Assembly: GCA_021029095.1 (NCBI GenBank)
Contig: JAJOHG010000001.1
Coordinates: forward strand, 1,736,001 to 1,800,000
Direction: 5' to 3'
Source: Phellopilus nigrolimitatus
Lineage: Eukaryota; Basidiomycota; Agaricomycetes; Hymenochaetales; Hymenochaetaceae
DNA: 64,000 bases
In this document: in pieces, positions 24,884-35,408 of the stretch
Numbering within the stretch: the first letter of the stretch is position 1
How the letters are laid out: the number at the start of each line of letters is the position of its first letter
The notes under the pieces: generated by a model
What the model saw: the letters and a program-made list of their open reading frames with translations, nothing else
Told to the model about the DNA's origin: nothing
Database searches by the model: none
Position numbers and translations under genes: made by a program

Positions 24884-26091
24884 ATGGCGACCTCCGGCCC
24901 AAGCTCACGTCCGACGCATACATCTCGTCGCGCTTCAGGAGCTCATACGGCTCCGACTGCAACCTCTATCGCGCGAGGCGCGACCGCTCGTTCTGCCGTG
25001 TCTCCGAAACTCAATTCCTCGCTTAATGGCGTAGGCAGACGCGCCTCTACCTCGAGGGTTCCGGTGTCCTCGAATCAAGAAGGAGATTCTGCCTCTTCCT
25101 CGAGAGAAAGCCTCCTTGCCTCTCTCAAGAGGGAGACGGAAGAAAAAGAAGAGGTATCGCTTTGATATGATTGCCTTGATTACTTCCCCTACTTATTATC
25201 TCTCACGTTAGCTTCTTGTCCGAATACAAAACAAGGATCAGAGTGTTACAGACCTTACGAAGGAGAATGTTAATCTCAACACGGCCCTGAACTCAGCGGA
25301 GTCACGGCTGACAGAGTTGTACGCAGACCAGGCCAGGATCGAGGAAGAGACTGTCGCAAGACTGGAGCTTGTAGATAGGCTAAGATCACAGGTGCAAGAA
25401 CTGGAGAGGGAGAAGCGCGATGTACTTCGCAGATATAATGAACAGGTACGATAGTTTGGGGTTTCGACTTATATTCTGACGTTTATTAACGTTTAATTAG
25501 ACTTCGACGTTCGATGCTGAGAGACAGTCATACTACGATAACGAACAACACCTAAAGTCTCGTATCCAGTCGCTTGTGCAGGCTCGTAAGACAACTGAAG
25601 TGTCCCAGAAATCGACGGTTACAGAGGACGGGGTTGTGTCAGTGACCGAGGATTACCGCGAAGAACCAGAGCAGGTTGCACAGCCTCCCAGTAATGCTCC
25701 GAAACCCGAGGCCGTTGATGAAAATGAGCCTGCAGAAATGACTTCGTTGCGTTTGGAGTTATCTACCCTCTCCACTTCCTATGCATCTCTCCAGAACACC
25801 GTCCAGCACCTATCATCTCAGTTGCTCGACCTTAAACGGGTCAACAACCACTTACAGGAAGAAAATGAAAGCTATAACATTCTCCTTCGCGAGAAGACTC
25901 TTAACGGTCAATTCGACATCCTCAGGACTGTCGGAACGAAGGAGAGTGATGAAGGCTCGGCCGAGGAAGAAGAAGCCGATGAAGATGAGGAATATGAAAG
26001 AGAAGACCAGGAATCGATTGGTTCGCACAGCAGGATCCCTCTCGATTCCGTTGACGAACTTGCAGAAGATATGGATTCTGGCGTATATGGC

Positions 26092-26134
<43 letters not shown>

Positions 26135-27464
26135 CCGCCGTTCAAGACGAGGCAGGCTCAATTTCATCTGCCGGGCTTCGCGAGCGCACCCGTCGGATGG
26201 GTCGTGGAGGACGCCGCGTTGCAACATCATCACGTTCTCCGCCGCCAAAAGGCGAATCTCTTGCAGATTTGCCCGTCGCTGGCCCAGGGCTGGACCTTGC
26301 GGCCGAGCTCGGACGTGCAGAAAACCAAGCCATTCTCGAAGGAAAGACAGAGCCTGTGGATTCTCGCGAACGCTCCGTTTCCAATCCGAAAGGAAAGCGT
26401 GGAAAGCGTCTGTCTACCGACCCGAAGGCTTCGACGCCAAACTTGATTCAACCGCTCCGGGTGGAATTGACCTCGATGCTCTTCGTAGCGAGGTCAAATC
26501 CCTCAAAGATGCGAACAAGGCTTTGTCGCTCTATGCGTCGAAAATTATCGACCGAATTATCGCGCAAGAGGGTTTCGAGCACGTGCTTGCCGCCGATTAT
26601 GAGAAGCCCCCGCCCTCTCCCGTCAAAAAGCAGCTGCCAGCTTCTAAGAAGGCCGCTGAGGAGGTTGCGGCGAAGAAGAAAGCAAGACCCCATAGTGCTA
26701 TATTCGGACTGGCCTTCCCCAGTGCGGAACCGGCGTCGCTCGAACCCCCCACTCCAGCCATCCCTGAGGCCAAGTCTCCCTCTATTATCGTCGAGAATAC
26801 AGCTACGACTAGAACGCAAAGGCGCTCTCTATCATTCGACTGGCGGTCTTTCTCGATGTTCGGTTCCTCGGAGAAAAAGCCTGACACGAACCCGAACCTT
26901 CGTCCTCTCAATCTGCGTCCCGGTGTAAACTCTGTTGTAGGCGCGCGCAAATTGGACACCGTTCGAGGACGAAGAGGACAAGAGAGAGCGGGAACGGCTT
27001 AACGCTGTCATGAAACTGATGGGCATTGAGAAGCCGGAGTCAGTCTGCGCCACCATCTCCCGCCATTGGCAGCCCTAACTCGTTCGGAGGCACGCCGTCG
27101 GGAACTCCCAATTCACAATCTGATGCAAGCCCGAATCTTGCACAGCAATCCCGTTTCTCTTTTTTCCGCACCCGATCCAACACGTCAGGACAATTCCGTG
27201 AATACCACGAACTCTGCGCCTGCGGGTCCGAAGTCCAACTTGACGGCGGAGGCCCTCGAGCACGCTGAGGCAGAGACAACGCTCGCCGCTTTGGATGAGC
27301 GGGAGAAAACGCTGAGCGCGGAGATCGCGAAAGGGTCAAATGGAGGATTTACCGAGCTGCCGAGCAGGCGACAGCGCGGTGATGAATGGCGGAGCAGGAG
27401 TAAACAAAGCAGAGAAAGCGGGAGCGGGAGCACCGTATGGAGCGCCTGGGATGAGCACTCATAG
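24884..27464 (+). CDS. Conserved fungal coiled-coil protein with four apparent frame breaks
   Basis: A large protein: Ser/Arg-rich disordered head (MATSGPSSRPTHTSRR), coiled coil over introns (LLVRIQNKDQSVTDLTKENV; TSLRLELSTLSTSYASL), an acidic tract, an (EQ)7 repeat at 26092-26133, then a block I recognise as shared among fungal homologues (DALRSEVKSLKDANKALSLY then ASKIIDRIIAQEGFEHVLA), FEDEEDKRERERLNAVMKL, and a Ser/Pro-rich tail ending AWDEHS. Reading frame must change four times: about 26443 (one base missing), 26949-26955 (one extra T), 27030-27045 and 27175-27200. The motifs on either side are intact, so the protein is probably real and the breaks are errors, but decay cannot be excluded. 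It resembles proteins annotated as M-protein-repeat-like; function unknown. Confidence 0.65.
26092..26133 (+). repeat. (GAGCAG)7 in-frame microsatellite
   Basis: Seven perfect GAGCAG copies coding for seven Glu-Gln dipeptides in the coiled-coil gene. Likely polymorphic in length without changing frame. Confidence 0.95.
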
Positions 27465-27750
27465 AGAAGAAGACAGCGGGGACGAAGGTCCCGCGCATAG
27501 TAAATGATTGAACGATTGGATGAAGACGGAATTGAATTGCACGACTTTGTTATGACTTTTGCATTTTACACTATACCATTGTTTTCATTTGTCAGGATCC
27601 AGGAAACATCTCATGCATACTAAATGCCGCTCTCTTGTTCGTTTACCAAGCAAATCTGTTATACCTAGGTTAATAATATTACTAACGCACTCCGGACCCG
27701 ACGAGAATCGATCGAAGAAATGTACAGATACCAATCAATCACAGGTAGTG

Positions 27751-28764
27751 CTATCGGCTCTGCTGATGCTTCACGAGTGTATTCTGCGCGTGAGTCCGTA
27801 TAGCTTTAAACGGGTTGCCTGCAAACTCTGGGGTCGCCAGGAGCAAAGCCTGACGAAGCTTCTCGGTTTTCCTGCAGAAATCATGAGCGAGACAAGCCAA
27901 ATTTGATCTTCAAGTCGGTTACTAACAACACCTGCTTCCGCTGATTCTTAGAAAGAGGGACGCCCTTTCCTTCGCCAATCTGCCCCGCCTTACGCTTTTG
28001 TTTGGCTTTTGGTTTGTCTTTTGGAGTATCAGTGTCCATGGCGCCTGGATTCGGAGTTTCATTTGGCATTTCTTCGAGTTCATCCTCCACAGAAGGGAGA
28101 GCCAATGCAATATCCTGCAGCCCATTCGCGATCTCCTCTTTGGCCTTGCGCTTTAATCTCCGGCCATGCGACTTGGAGTATGGAGTATTACCCGACTCCA
28201 GTCCTATAATCTATGTCAAGCGTTTCCAAAAGAGCACATAATGCGTTTTGGTCATACTTTGCAAGAAAGCATCATGTTTCAGTTGTTGTTTCTCTTTTTT
28301 CTTCTTAATGTTTGGCTTCTCAGGAGCGGAAGAAATGCCAGAAAGAACTTCAGGATGTCCTGTCTGATGTGTTAGTGCGATGATAGATACAGTCATCTTG
28401 AGGGTACTTACAGGCAGATCGGCTTGTTCTCCGACGTCAATATGTTCCAATCCGCCATCCAGAGCAAATTGGCGTTTATCTAGACGCACTGATTGATCAT
28501 GCGTATTGGTCTTTCTGCGGCGTTCCTTAGGCTGTCGAAGCACGTCATTGGTCTTTGAGTAAGGCTCTTTTTGACGAATAAACTAGCTCTAACCATTTAA
28601 TCAAGAAAAAAGTTGTCGGTACCGGAGCGTTGGGGATTAAAGTTTGTAAAAAAGGACTCAGATTAGCGGTCTGTTTGTACTTGCTTGAGACGCAGGGTGT
28701 AGCCTTCCGCAGTAGGCTTTGGCTCTGCGTATATATCAATCAGCGCCCACGTATCGTCATTCAT
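27751..28764 (-). CDS. SLX9: Ribosome biogenesis protein SLX9
   Basis: Slx9 (FAM207A in animals) binds pre-40S particles and helps ITS1 processing and small-subunit export. Visible blocks are QPKERRRKTNTHDQSVRL, KKEKQQLKHDAFLQ, LESGNTPYSKSHGRRLKRKA, GKGVPLSKNQRKQVL and, after the last intron (about 27860-27914), EFAGNPFKAIRTHAQNTL, the family's C-terminal signature. It ends QQSR at 27751-27753. Four introns. The first exon, MNDDTWALIDIYAEPKP, is joined through a weak donor (GTACAA) and may be wrong; an in-frame ATG at 28776 also exists. Convergent with the coiled-coil gene and head to head with XRCC2 at 49 bp. Product is nucleolar. Confidence 0.82.
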
Positions 28765-28813
28765 TTTAGATCTCATCATTCATGTGAAGAAGTCTGTAGT
28801 CTTTCGTCTGACG
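28765..28813. promoter_or_regulatory. 49-bp bidirectional promoter, SLX9 / XRCC2
   Basis: The space between the two predicted start codons is only 49 bp, so any core promoter and both leaders must overlap the genes or each other. If either first exon is wrong the gap would be larger. Confidence 0.4.
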
Positions 28814-30076
28814 ATGCTGCCGGTTAAGACTCCCAATACAGCAGAAATGCTGAACGAGATTCAATCTGAAACGGCCCTGCAGGCACGTTCTCGCGCATCA
28901 GCATTGTCTCTCGGCCTGACGACCTATATCATTTCTGTCTTCAGTTGTTGAACTCAATTTTGTACCAGAGTAAGTGTCTACTCTTCAGCGCCGGATGCAT
29001 TTTCACAAAATCTTTACGCCTGGTTCCCAGCATCTCCTCCTGGCTCGACTGGATTAGCCAACTTAGATGCGCATCTTCTGTCCAGCACTCCGCATCACGC
29101 CGCTGCAACGTCGTCGCTCAATCGGGGCGATATCATCGAGATCCAAGGCCCGGCAGCATCAGGCAAAACACAGCTCTTGTATCATTTGACTATGAAGTGC
29201 ATTCTTCCACACGACGTTGCTCTGGTCTTCCCAGGCAGCGCAGGCAACTGCCCTCAAAAAGTGGCGATTGGTGGCTGGTGCAAGGGAGCGGTCATCATGG
29301 ACACCGACGGCCGCTGGAGTGTCGGGCGCCTGAAACGTCTCCTCACCAGACGCCTTGAGCAGTTGCTCCCTGCTGCACTGGGCACGTTCCAGCCTTCTGT
29401 TGAAGAGCTGGTCATGGATTCGTTACAAAGAGTCCACCTTTTCCGTCCTGCCTCTTCTGTGTCGCTCGTAGCCACACTTTTGCGCTTGCCGGAGTATCTT
29501 GCGGAACGTATGCCTTCCCTAGAGATAGCCTTGCTGGCGATCGACTCAATCAGCTCGTTTTACTGGGCCGACCGCTTCAACCTCGAACAGCAGCGCCAAA
29601 CCTCTGCTGATAAAAAGGACAAACCCAGTCCGCTAAGCCACATTCTAATTGCTCTCCAAGAATTCCGGTTAAGCTACGGACCTGTAACGGTGCTCACGAA
29701 CTGGGGACTCGCTCCAGAATCGAGAAATACCGGGAGTGCACGCGTCGGGGCGTCTCATCTGAGCAGTGCTGGCTGTGCGCTATCTCCGTTCTATCGCCAG
29801 CACCTTCATCCCTTTCCTGCTCCTTTTGAAGTTCCACCACGTGTCCTGCCAAACGCACATCTCTTCCCGCCCATAACACATCATATCACACTCCCCCTAT
29901 CGGCGATGTCAACTATTCCCGCGGGCACGGCAAGTTTGAAAGAGGCAAGGGCGATGGATAATAAAGGAACGGCCGCTGTGAATAAGAGTGAGACGACAGG
30001 TATTGTCAGGACTGTTGATGGAGGGAAAACAGCCGCATTTACATTCTATATCCTTGAGGACGAAATACTAGGCTAG
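28814..30076 (+). CDS. XRCC2: XRCC2-like RAD51 paralogue
   Basis: XRCC2 is a RAD51 paralogue that helps RAD51 filaments in homologous-recombination repair. The main exon runs from about 28994 to the stop at 30074-30076. It has GDIIEIQGPAASGKTQLLYH (Walker A), KCILP, VIMDTDGRWSVGRLKRLL, FRPASSVSLVATLLRLPEYL, LLAIDSISSFYWADRF (the XRCC2 D-S-x-S-x-F-Y-W block) and YGPVTVLTNWGL. The first exon starts MLPVKTPNTAEMLNEIQSE and needs an intron; a 46-bp one, about 28939-28984, keeps the frame but has a weak donor (GTTGTT). The C-terminus ends FTFYILEDEILG. Start therefore moderate, identity good. The protein lies in the nucleus. Confidence 0.8.
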
Positions 30077-30328
30077 GACGTACTTGCTTTTTACATGTAT
30101 TCTACATGTACATGCATATGAGTTACAGGTTTTATACGTACCTTGTATTCTCACCGAACCGACTTATATAAAAAACGATATTATTTAATGAAGAGCTGTG
30201 TAGTGTTGTTACAAATGTGTCTTGTACCTCAGAGTCCGAACCCAAGTGAAAAACCGGGGGAAAGTTGGAAGATACAGTGAGGAAAACTAAAATTCGACAC
30301 TGAAAGAAACCTTCTGAAGATGCGGCTA

Positions 30329-31988
30329 CTATCGGGGTAAAGCAGTGGTGTGGTATTTGACCTTTTCGAAGATGCGAAAGAGGCTGATGAATAAATTGGT
30401 GCAGTACATGATAAGACCAATGAAAACCAAGCAAATGAGCGTTAGCTGACGGTCGCATATGCTGTCACCAGGCTGGCCTCCTCCACGGCCGATGTTGGGG
30501 ATGTCTGGTATAAGGCGGGGGATTTCGTTGTACCAAGAAATGGCGGAAGGAGAGACACACCCGATAACGGACGTGAAGAAGTTGTCGAAGCAGAGTGACA
30601 GAGCGGCGGACCATGCACAGATAAATAAAGTTTCAGAAAGTGTATAGACTAGTTTGGTAGATGTCCTAGATACCGAAGTAAAGATTCAGTCAATGTAGGT
30701 AACCCCATAAAATTCAAAGATTTTACATACCTCCACAGCCCAAGAGGGCGACCAAGATATTCGAGCTACAAATAGGGAGGAAGGTCCAGTCAATGCAGGC
30801 AGCAATATGAAATCTCGAGATCTTACATAGATTGCTATCATGACGTGTACAAGCGTTAATGGAGCAAAAATAATGACGATTATTCTAGGAGAAACTGGAC
30901 ATTAGTAGTTATGTTCATCCGTCAAAAAAAAAAAAGGTACACACGGAGAACTGCCTACGGCCCCCATTACGTTGTATCTCCTTTCTATCTTCCTGATATC
31001 AATCGCCACTGCAAGGGCAGCAGCTGTGAAAGTGATGTTGATTACGCGGAATAACTGACAGAAGTCGCAGGTTAAGGGTGTTTCAAAGGGAGGGAGAAAC
31101 TAAAACGCACCAATGGAACATAATTGTTGTAAAAGATGAACGCCCGAATCCTCTTTCTCCTGTGGTACCATTTCGACCTCTTTCTGCCGGCGGGACCGTC
31201 CCCAAGGTCATCTGAAGGACCAGGAAGATTTTCGTGCACGCCAAAATTGCCCCCTTGGTCGTCAATCTCATTAAATTGCTGGGCTGCACGTGATGACCAT
31301 GGAGTATCCCAGCCTGGCGTGCGATTATGAGAAAGAGTGAATGGTGCGGGAGTGGGGATTGGAATATGAAGGCCCCAGCCTCTATGACGGTCCTTGTCAC
31401 CAAACGGCGGATCCGGATCCCCCTCTGCAGGCTCTGGACCATGTCGCACGCGCTGCGAGCTGGAAAGCCACGTCGATTTCGCCCGCTCATTCATAGGCCG
31501 TTCATATTCGTGTTTCTCTCCTGACCCACCCGATCTGGAACCAAGCATAGGCCATGCATGCTTTGCCGATGGTGTACGCTGTGGCGGACCCTCCTGCCGC
31601 CCCTTCCGTGTGAACATCCACCAGGGCGGGTCTCCTTTCTGACCATAAGGCTGATCAGAATGCTGGTTTGACACAGTTGCAGAAGAGTCTTCGTGAGACG
31701 ACAAGCCGGACTGCGAAGGCTTTGGATGAATGGAATTGGTTGAGGACAAAGGAACCTGCTCGGTGGGCGACGGTGGTTCATCCCGGGCCCACGCTACAGC
31801 CGAGCAAAGGTGTGAATGTCGTACATATAGTAATAAGACAAAGATTGTGAGAACGTACGAGGCGCAGTTATGACCGTTCTGACTGTGGAGGGTGTGTTCT
31901 GTGTTCGGTGGCTACGAACACTTTGTGTCTTGGCGAGACTGGACAAGGAAGGGGTTGCGACACGCCGATCGGACGTGCGCGAGCTCAT
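30329..31988 (-). CDS. SRF1: SRF1-like four-helix membrane protein (regulator of phospholipase D)
   Basis: The N-terminal half is Ser/Pro-rich and disordered (SSTNSIHPKPSQSGLSSHED). A middle block follows with PPWWMFTRKGRQEGPP, TPGWDTPW and RAAQQFNEIDDQGGNFGVHE, then a basic stretch RKRSKWYHRRKRIRAF. The C-terminal half has about four helices: FRVINITFTAAALAVAIDIR, IIVIIFAPLTLVHVMIAIY, the ICAWSAALSLCFDNFFTSVI region, and CLVFIGLIMYCTNLFISLF. It ends TTALPR at 30329-30331. In yeast Srf1 modulates phospholipase D; the assignment is from overall layout and partial memory of family blocks, not a search. The start is uncertain: 31988 is the first in-frame ATG; the frame is open back to 32060 without an ATG, so a short upstream exon may exist. 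Confidence 0.5.
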
Positions 31989-32199
31989 CGCGGGCGGCGA
32001 CGAGGTGGATGGAAAGGACAGGGAGGGTGTGGAGTGGCGAAAGGAGGTATAGCCAGACACGGACTGGGCTACAATTTAACAAGCACCACGGTCCACGGCC
32101 GACTCGGAACGTAATATGTATAGCCGATTCCGCGCATGCCAGCGATCACTGCCAACATAAGCTAAGTCCGTCCACGACATCCACGGCGTAAATACGACT

Positions 32200-33117
32200 A
32201 TGGAGGAAGCCTTACCCTCCCTTTCATCCGGACCCGTCGGATCCAGGTTCGTGTCCCAGAACGACATCGATTCCGCAAAAGAGAGGAGAGACGAGCAGTG
32301 GAAAGCGGCATATGCACGGTAACTGCGATTTCATCCTGGCCATCCGCAGCGCTAACTTCTATCAAAATCCGCATAGGCTTGGTCAGGAGCCACCTCCGCA
32401 GCCCGTGGAGGACAGCTACGATGGAAGGAGTTTGGCAGAGGTGAGCTACATCCATCGCAGCTACAGCAATTACAACACTCATTCTCCTCTACTTCACAGA
32501 AACTTGCAGCAAACAAGGTAGCCCCTTGTGCAGTGCTCCTCGTAAATAATCTGACGTATTGTAGGCTGCAAAACAAGAAGAATGGGAAGAGAAGACAAAA
32601 CTAGGTATAGAATTTGCTTGAGCTGCCTGATGTCTTTGCTCATCCATGAAGGATAAACTACTAGCAAACCAATTCCGTGCCCTCGAAGAAGACGAGGTTC
32701 TTTTCCTCGACTCCTTACGAAATGAAGAGGAGAAAAAGGAATTGAAGCGAAAGCTAGAAGATGCCGAAGAGGTCAAGGGTTTCCAGCAGTACGTCTGAGG
32801 TCATTATCTGTCGGTTCATGTCTGAAACTGGTTCCATTAGAGCTGTTACTGCCAGGAATGCCCTACCTGACAAACCGCCGACTTCGACGGCTGCAAGTGG
32901 ACCTTCCACTTCTTCCGGCAAGAGCAAACTGTCACAGACTCCAAAGTCGACAGGAAAGAAAACTTCCAGCGTCAAAAATGCGTTGAAGGGCGTGGTGGTT
33001 AAAAAGAAACTAGGAAATGGCAAGACAATTGCCTCTGCTACACCTCCTCGGACTTCTGTCAAGGCAGCAGATGCGGAGAAAGTAAAGAGACAGAGAGTTT
33101 CCTCACCAGAATCATAA
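32200..33117 (+). CDS. FAM192A: FAM192A/Fyv6-type nuclear protein (NIP30 N-terminal domain)
   Basis: The N-terminal NIP30 domain is clear: SRFVSQNDIDSAKERRDEQW, then SYDGRSLAEKLAANKAAKQE with the conserved D-x-R-S-L-x-E-x-L core, then NQFRALEEDEVLFLDSL. FAM192A binds the PA28-gamma proteasome activator in animals. The related yeast Fyv6 acts in the second step of splicing, so a spliceosomal role is plausible here. Five short introns; the one at about 32788-32840 joins GFQQ to AVTARN. The C-terminus is basic and Ser/Thr-rich, ending RVSSPES, likely nuclear-localising. The neighbour ESS2 is also a splicing-linked gene. Confidence 0.85.
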
Positions 33118-33254
33118 TGTGTTCTGGCACTAATTCAACTTTCATCTGGTCATCATCTCTTGTCGTACTGTAGTTATTACATGTGTATCATATGTGCAAT
33201 TCTTATTGTCATATAAGACTATGAGCTTAAAGACCATGAGCTCGAATGCGATTG

Positions 33255-34996
33255 TCATCGTTTCCGCGCTACTGGAGCAGGACTAGGTGTCCACCGCACT
33301 TTGTTTAAGTCCCGTTCCTTCGCTTTCGCCTTATTACTCTCCCATCCCGTGGTCTTTCCCATTGCATCGGCCCTGCGTGCATTTGCAACCCCAGTGGTCG
33401 ATCTATCCAGTAATCTCTTTGCTGCCGGAGTCAATGAGCCAACAGAATCTGCTCTCCGCGGTGTCCAGCTCGGCGGGGGCATCGACCCATCGCCCCGACC
33501 GCGCGTACTGGTCGGCGTCCGGAAACCAAGCCCGCTGCTGCCGCCTCCCATGAGCGCAGCCTTCACGCGTAAACTCTTTACAGCATTGTTAGATAATCTA
33601 TGACTGATAGTCTCCCGTGTCGATGGTGTGGGTAAATGAAATGGAGTAATGGGAGGAGGGAGGTCCGAGGAGGATGCGTCTGCTGGATCATCCGAGGTGG
33701 AAAGTATCCGAGGCGTTGCATTGAGCGTGCCCCATGTCATAAGCTGCTTTACAGCGGAGGGACCAAGCTCTGAAGGAGTGGGAGAGGGCAAGGAAGGAAG
33801 AAGCAGAAATCCGTTATTTGTCGGAGAGCGAGGACGATCTAATCGCATGAAATAAAATCAATGGCAGTCTTATTTCACTAAAAGTAATGTACATACAAGG
33901 TGTCCCAGCGATGGCTGCGTCTATTCGGCTGCGAGTTGGACTAGGAGGCTCCGAGTGTCCTGACGAGGAAGTTTCATTCTGCTCTGGTAATCGAGTGTTG
34001 ATATGTTTGATAGCTTTGGGATCCCCGCGTGTGAGAGGCGCAGTCGACGAGGAAGCTGCGGCGTACGGGGCGATATCGGCATCGGGAGGAAACATAAATG
34101 CATTACGCGTCTGTCGACGGCATTGGGATCAAAGCACACCGAGGATGGAATAACGAAAATACCTTGAATTTCCACCCGTCAACACCAGCAGGACGCGTAT
34201 CTTTCTTGGGAGCCATGACATCGACCTGCTCTTTATTATCTTCATCCCCCGCTGTCGAAAGCTTCGATGCGACAACAACCTCCTTGCTTTCCTCCTTGCT
34301 TTCCTCTTCGTCGCCCGCAATTTGGGTTTCGTTCTCCTTGTCCTCCTCAACTATGTCGCCACCGCCGTCTCCCTGAGTAATCAACCCCGCTGGCTTCGGT
34401 GCCTCAATCACGAGCCTCTCCTTTATTCCAGGAGCACTCGACGGCTCAATCAATAACCTCTCCCGTGCCTCAATCATCCTGTCCCTCTGTGCCTCCACCC
34501 GCTTCTGTGCGTCCCAGGCCCAACCGTACTTCTCCCGCCGCTTCCTATTCTCGTCATCCAGAATTTGCGTGAAGCTGGAGTTGTCTTCGGACGTATATTT
34601 CGACTGGAAAGAATCCAGGCTCATGTCCATGTTGTAACGCGCCCTCTTCAGGGGTCGCTCTCCACCCACGGGTGTGCGCAGCGGCGTGTCGGACGGGCCC
34701 GTAGCCCATGGGGTCTGCGAGGGCGTCTGCTGCGGTCGGTATCGGCCAATCGCGGGCGTCGCTAGGTCTTGCAGCTGCCTAACCGATGCATTGATGAGCT
34801 GCGGGTCCTCGGTACGCAGTGCGTCCAGATAGTTGTTCGTCGCATCCAAGTGAACCAGGGACGGGAAGAAGTCGCGAGCGATGATGTGCGAAAGTGCCTC
34901 GGTATACTCGTCTTCTTCGAGCACCGCTTGTCGATACAATGACGGCTGAGAGGACTCCGGTCTGGGAGTCTGGCTTGTAGAAGTCAGTTCAGACAT
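33255..34996 (-). CDS. ESS2: ESS2/DGCR14 spliceosome-associated protein
   Basis: ESS2 (Bis1 in fission yeast) is a nuclear C-complex spliceosome protein. The first exon starts MSELTSTSQTPRPESS and has LEEDEYTEALSHIIARDFFP, HLDATNNYLDALRTEDP, DNSSFTQILDDENRKRREKY and GWAWDAQKRVEAQRDRMIEA, all diagnostic. The charged middle contains a KEES-rich repeat. Two introns follow; the last exon has MTWGTLNATPRIL, LTPAAKRLLDRS and ends RWTPSPAPVARKR. The stop TGA is at 33255-33257. No frame break. It is convergent with the FAM192A gene, with 137 bp between stops. Confidence 0.9.
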
Positions 34997-35408
34997 CGTG
35001 GTCTAAGAAGAAGGATGAGAACATGGAGCCAAGTTCATTGTGGCTGACGATCCCTTCGCGTTTCTATATTCGGGCAGGCTCTTTCGCCCCTTCATCGCAA
35101 AACACACACTTGGACATAATCATCATATTTATACTCATCTGTACGAGAAACGATAGCAATACATTAATTAAATTCTAACGTCATAAGCTATCGTAGCGGA
35201 TATCAAAGGAATGTGGGGAATAGTAAATAACAGGCTCGAGGGAGAGTGTTTGGTGAGCCATAGAGCGCACCAGTGAGTACAGAAAAATGAAAGAAGAGAA
35301 GAAGAAAGCAAGATTTGGCGAGACCAGCCTAGGACAATAATGTTAAAGACAAAAAAGCACAGAGACATCTGCCTATCCATGATAGTCGTCACGAGAAAAA
35401 GAAATGTA
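34997..35408. other. Intergenic region ESS2 / NudE, no gene seen
   Basis: Tandem spacer on the minus strand: ESS2 promoter at left and NudE 3' flank at right. AT-rich with no conserved frame. Confidence 0.6.

Noticed and set aside
25781..26446. 221-codon plus frame with an Arg/Ser repeat
   Set aside because: Alternate frame over the (GAGCAG) repeat of the coiled-coil gene; composition arises from the repeat.
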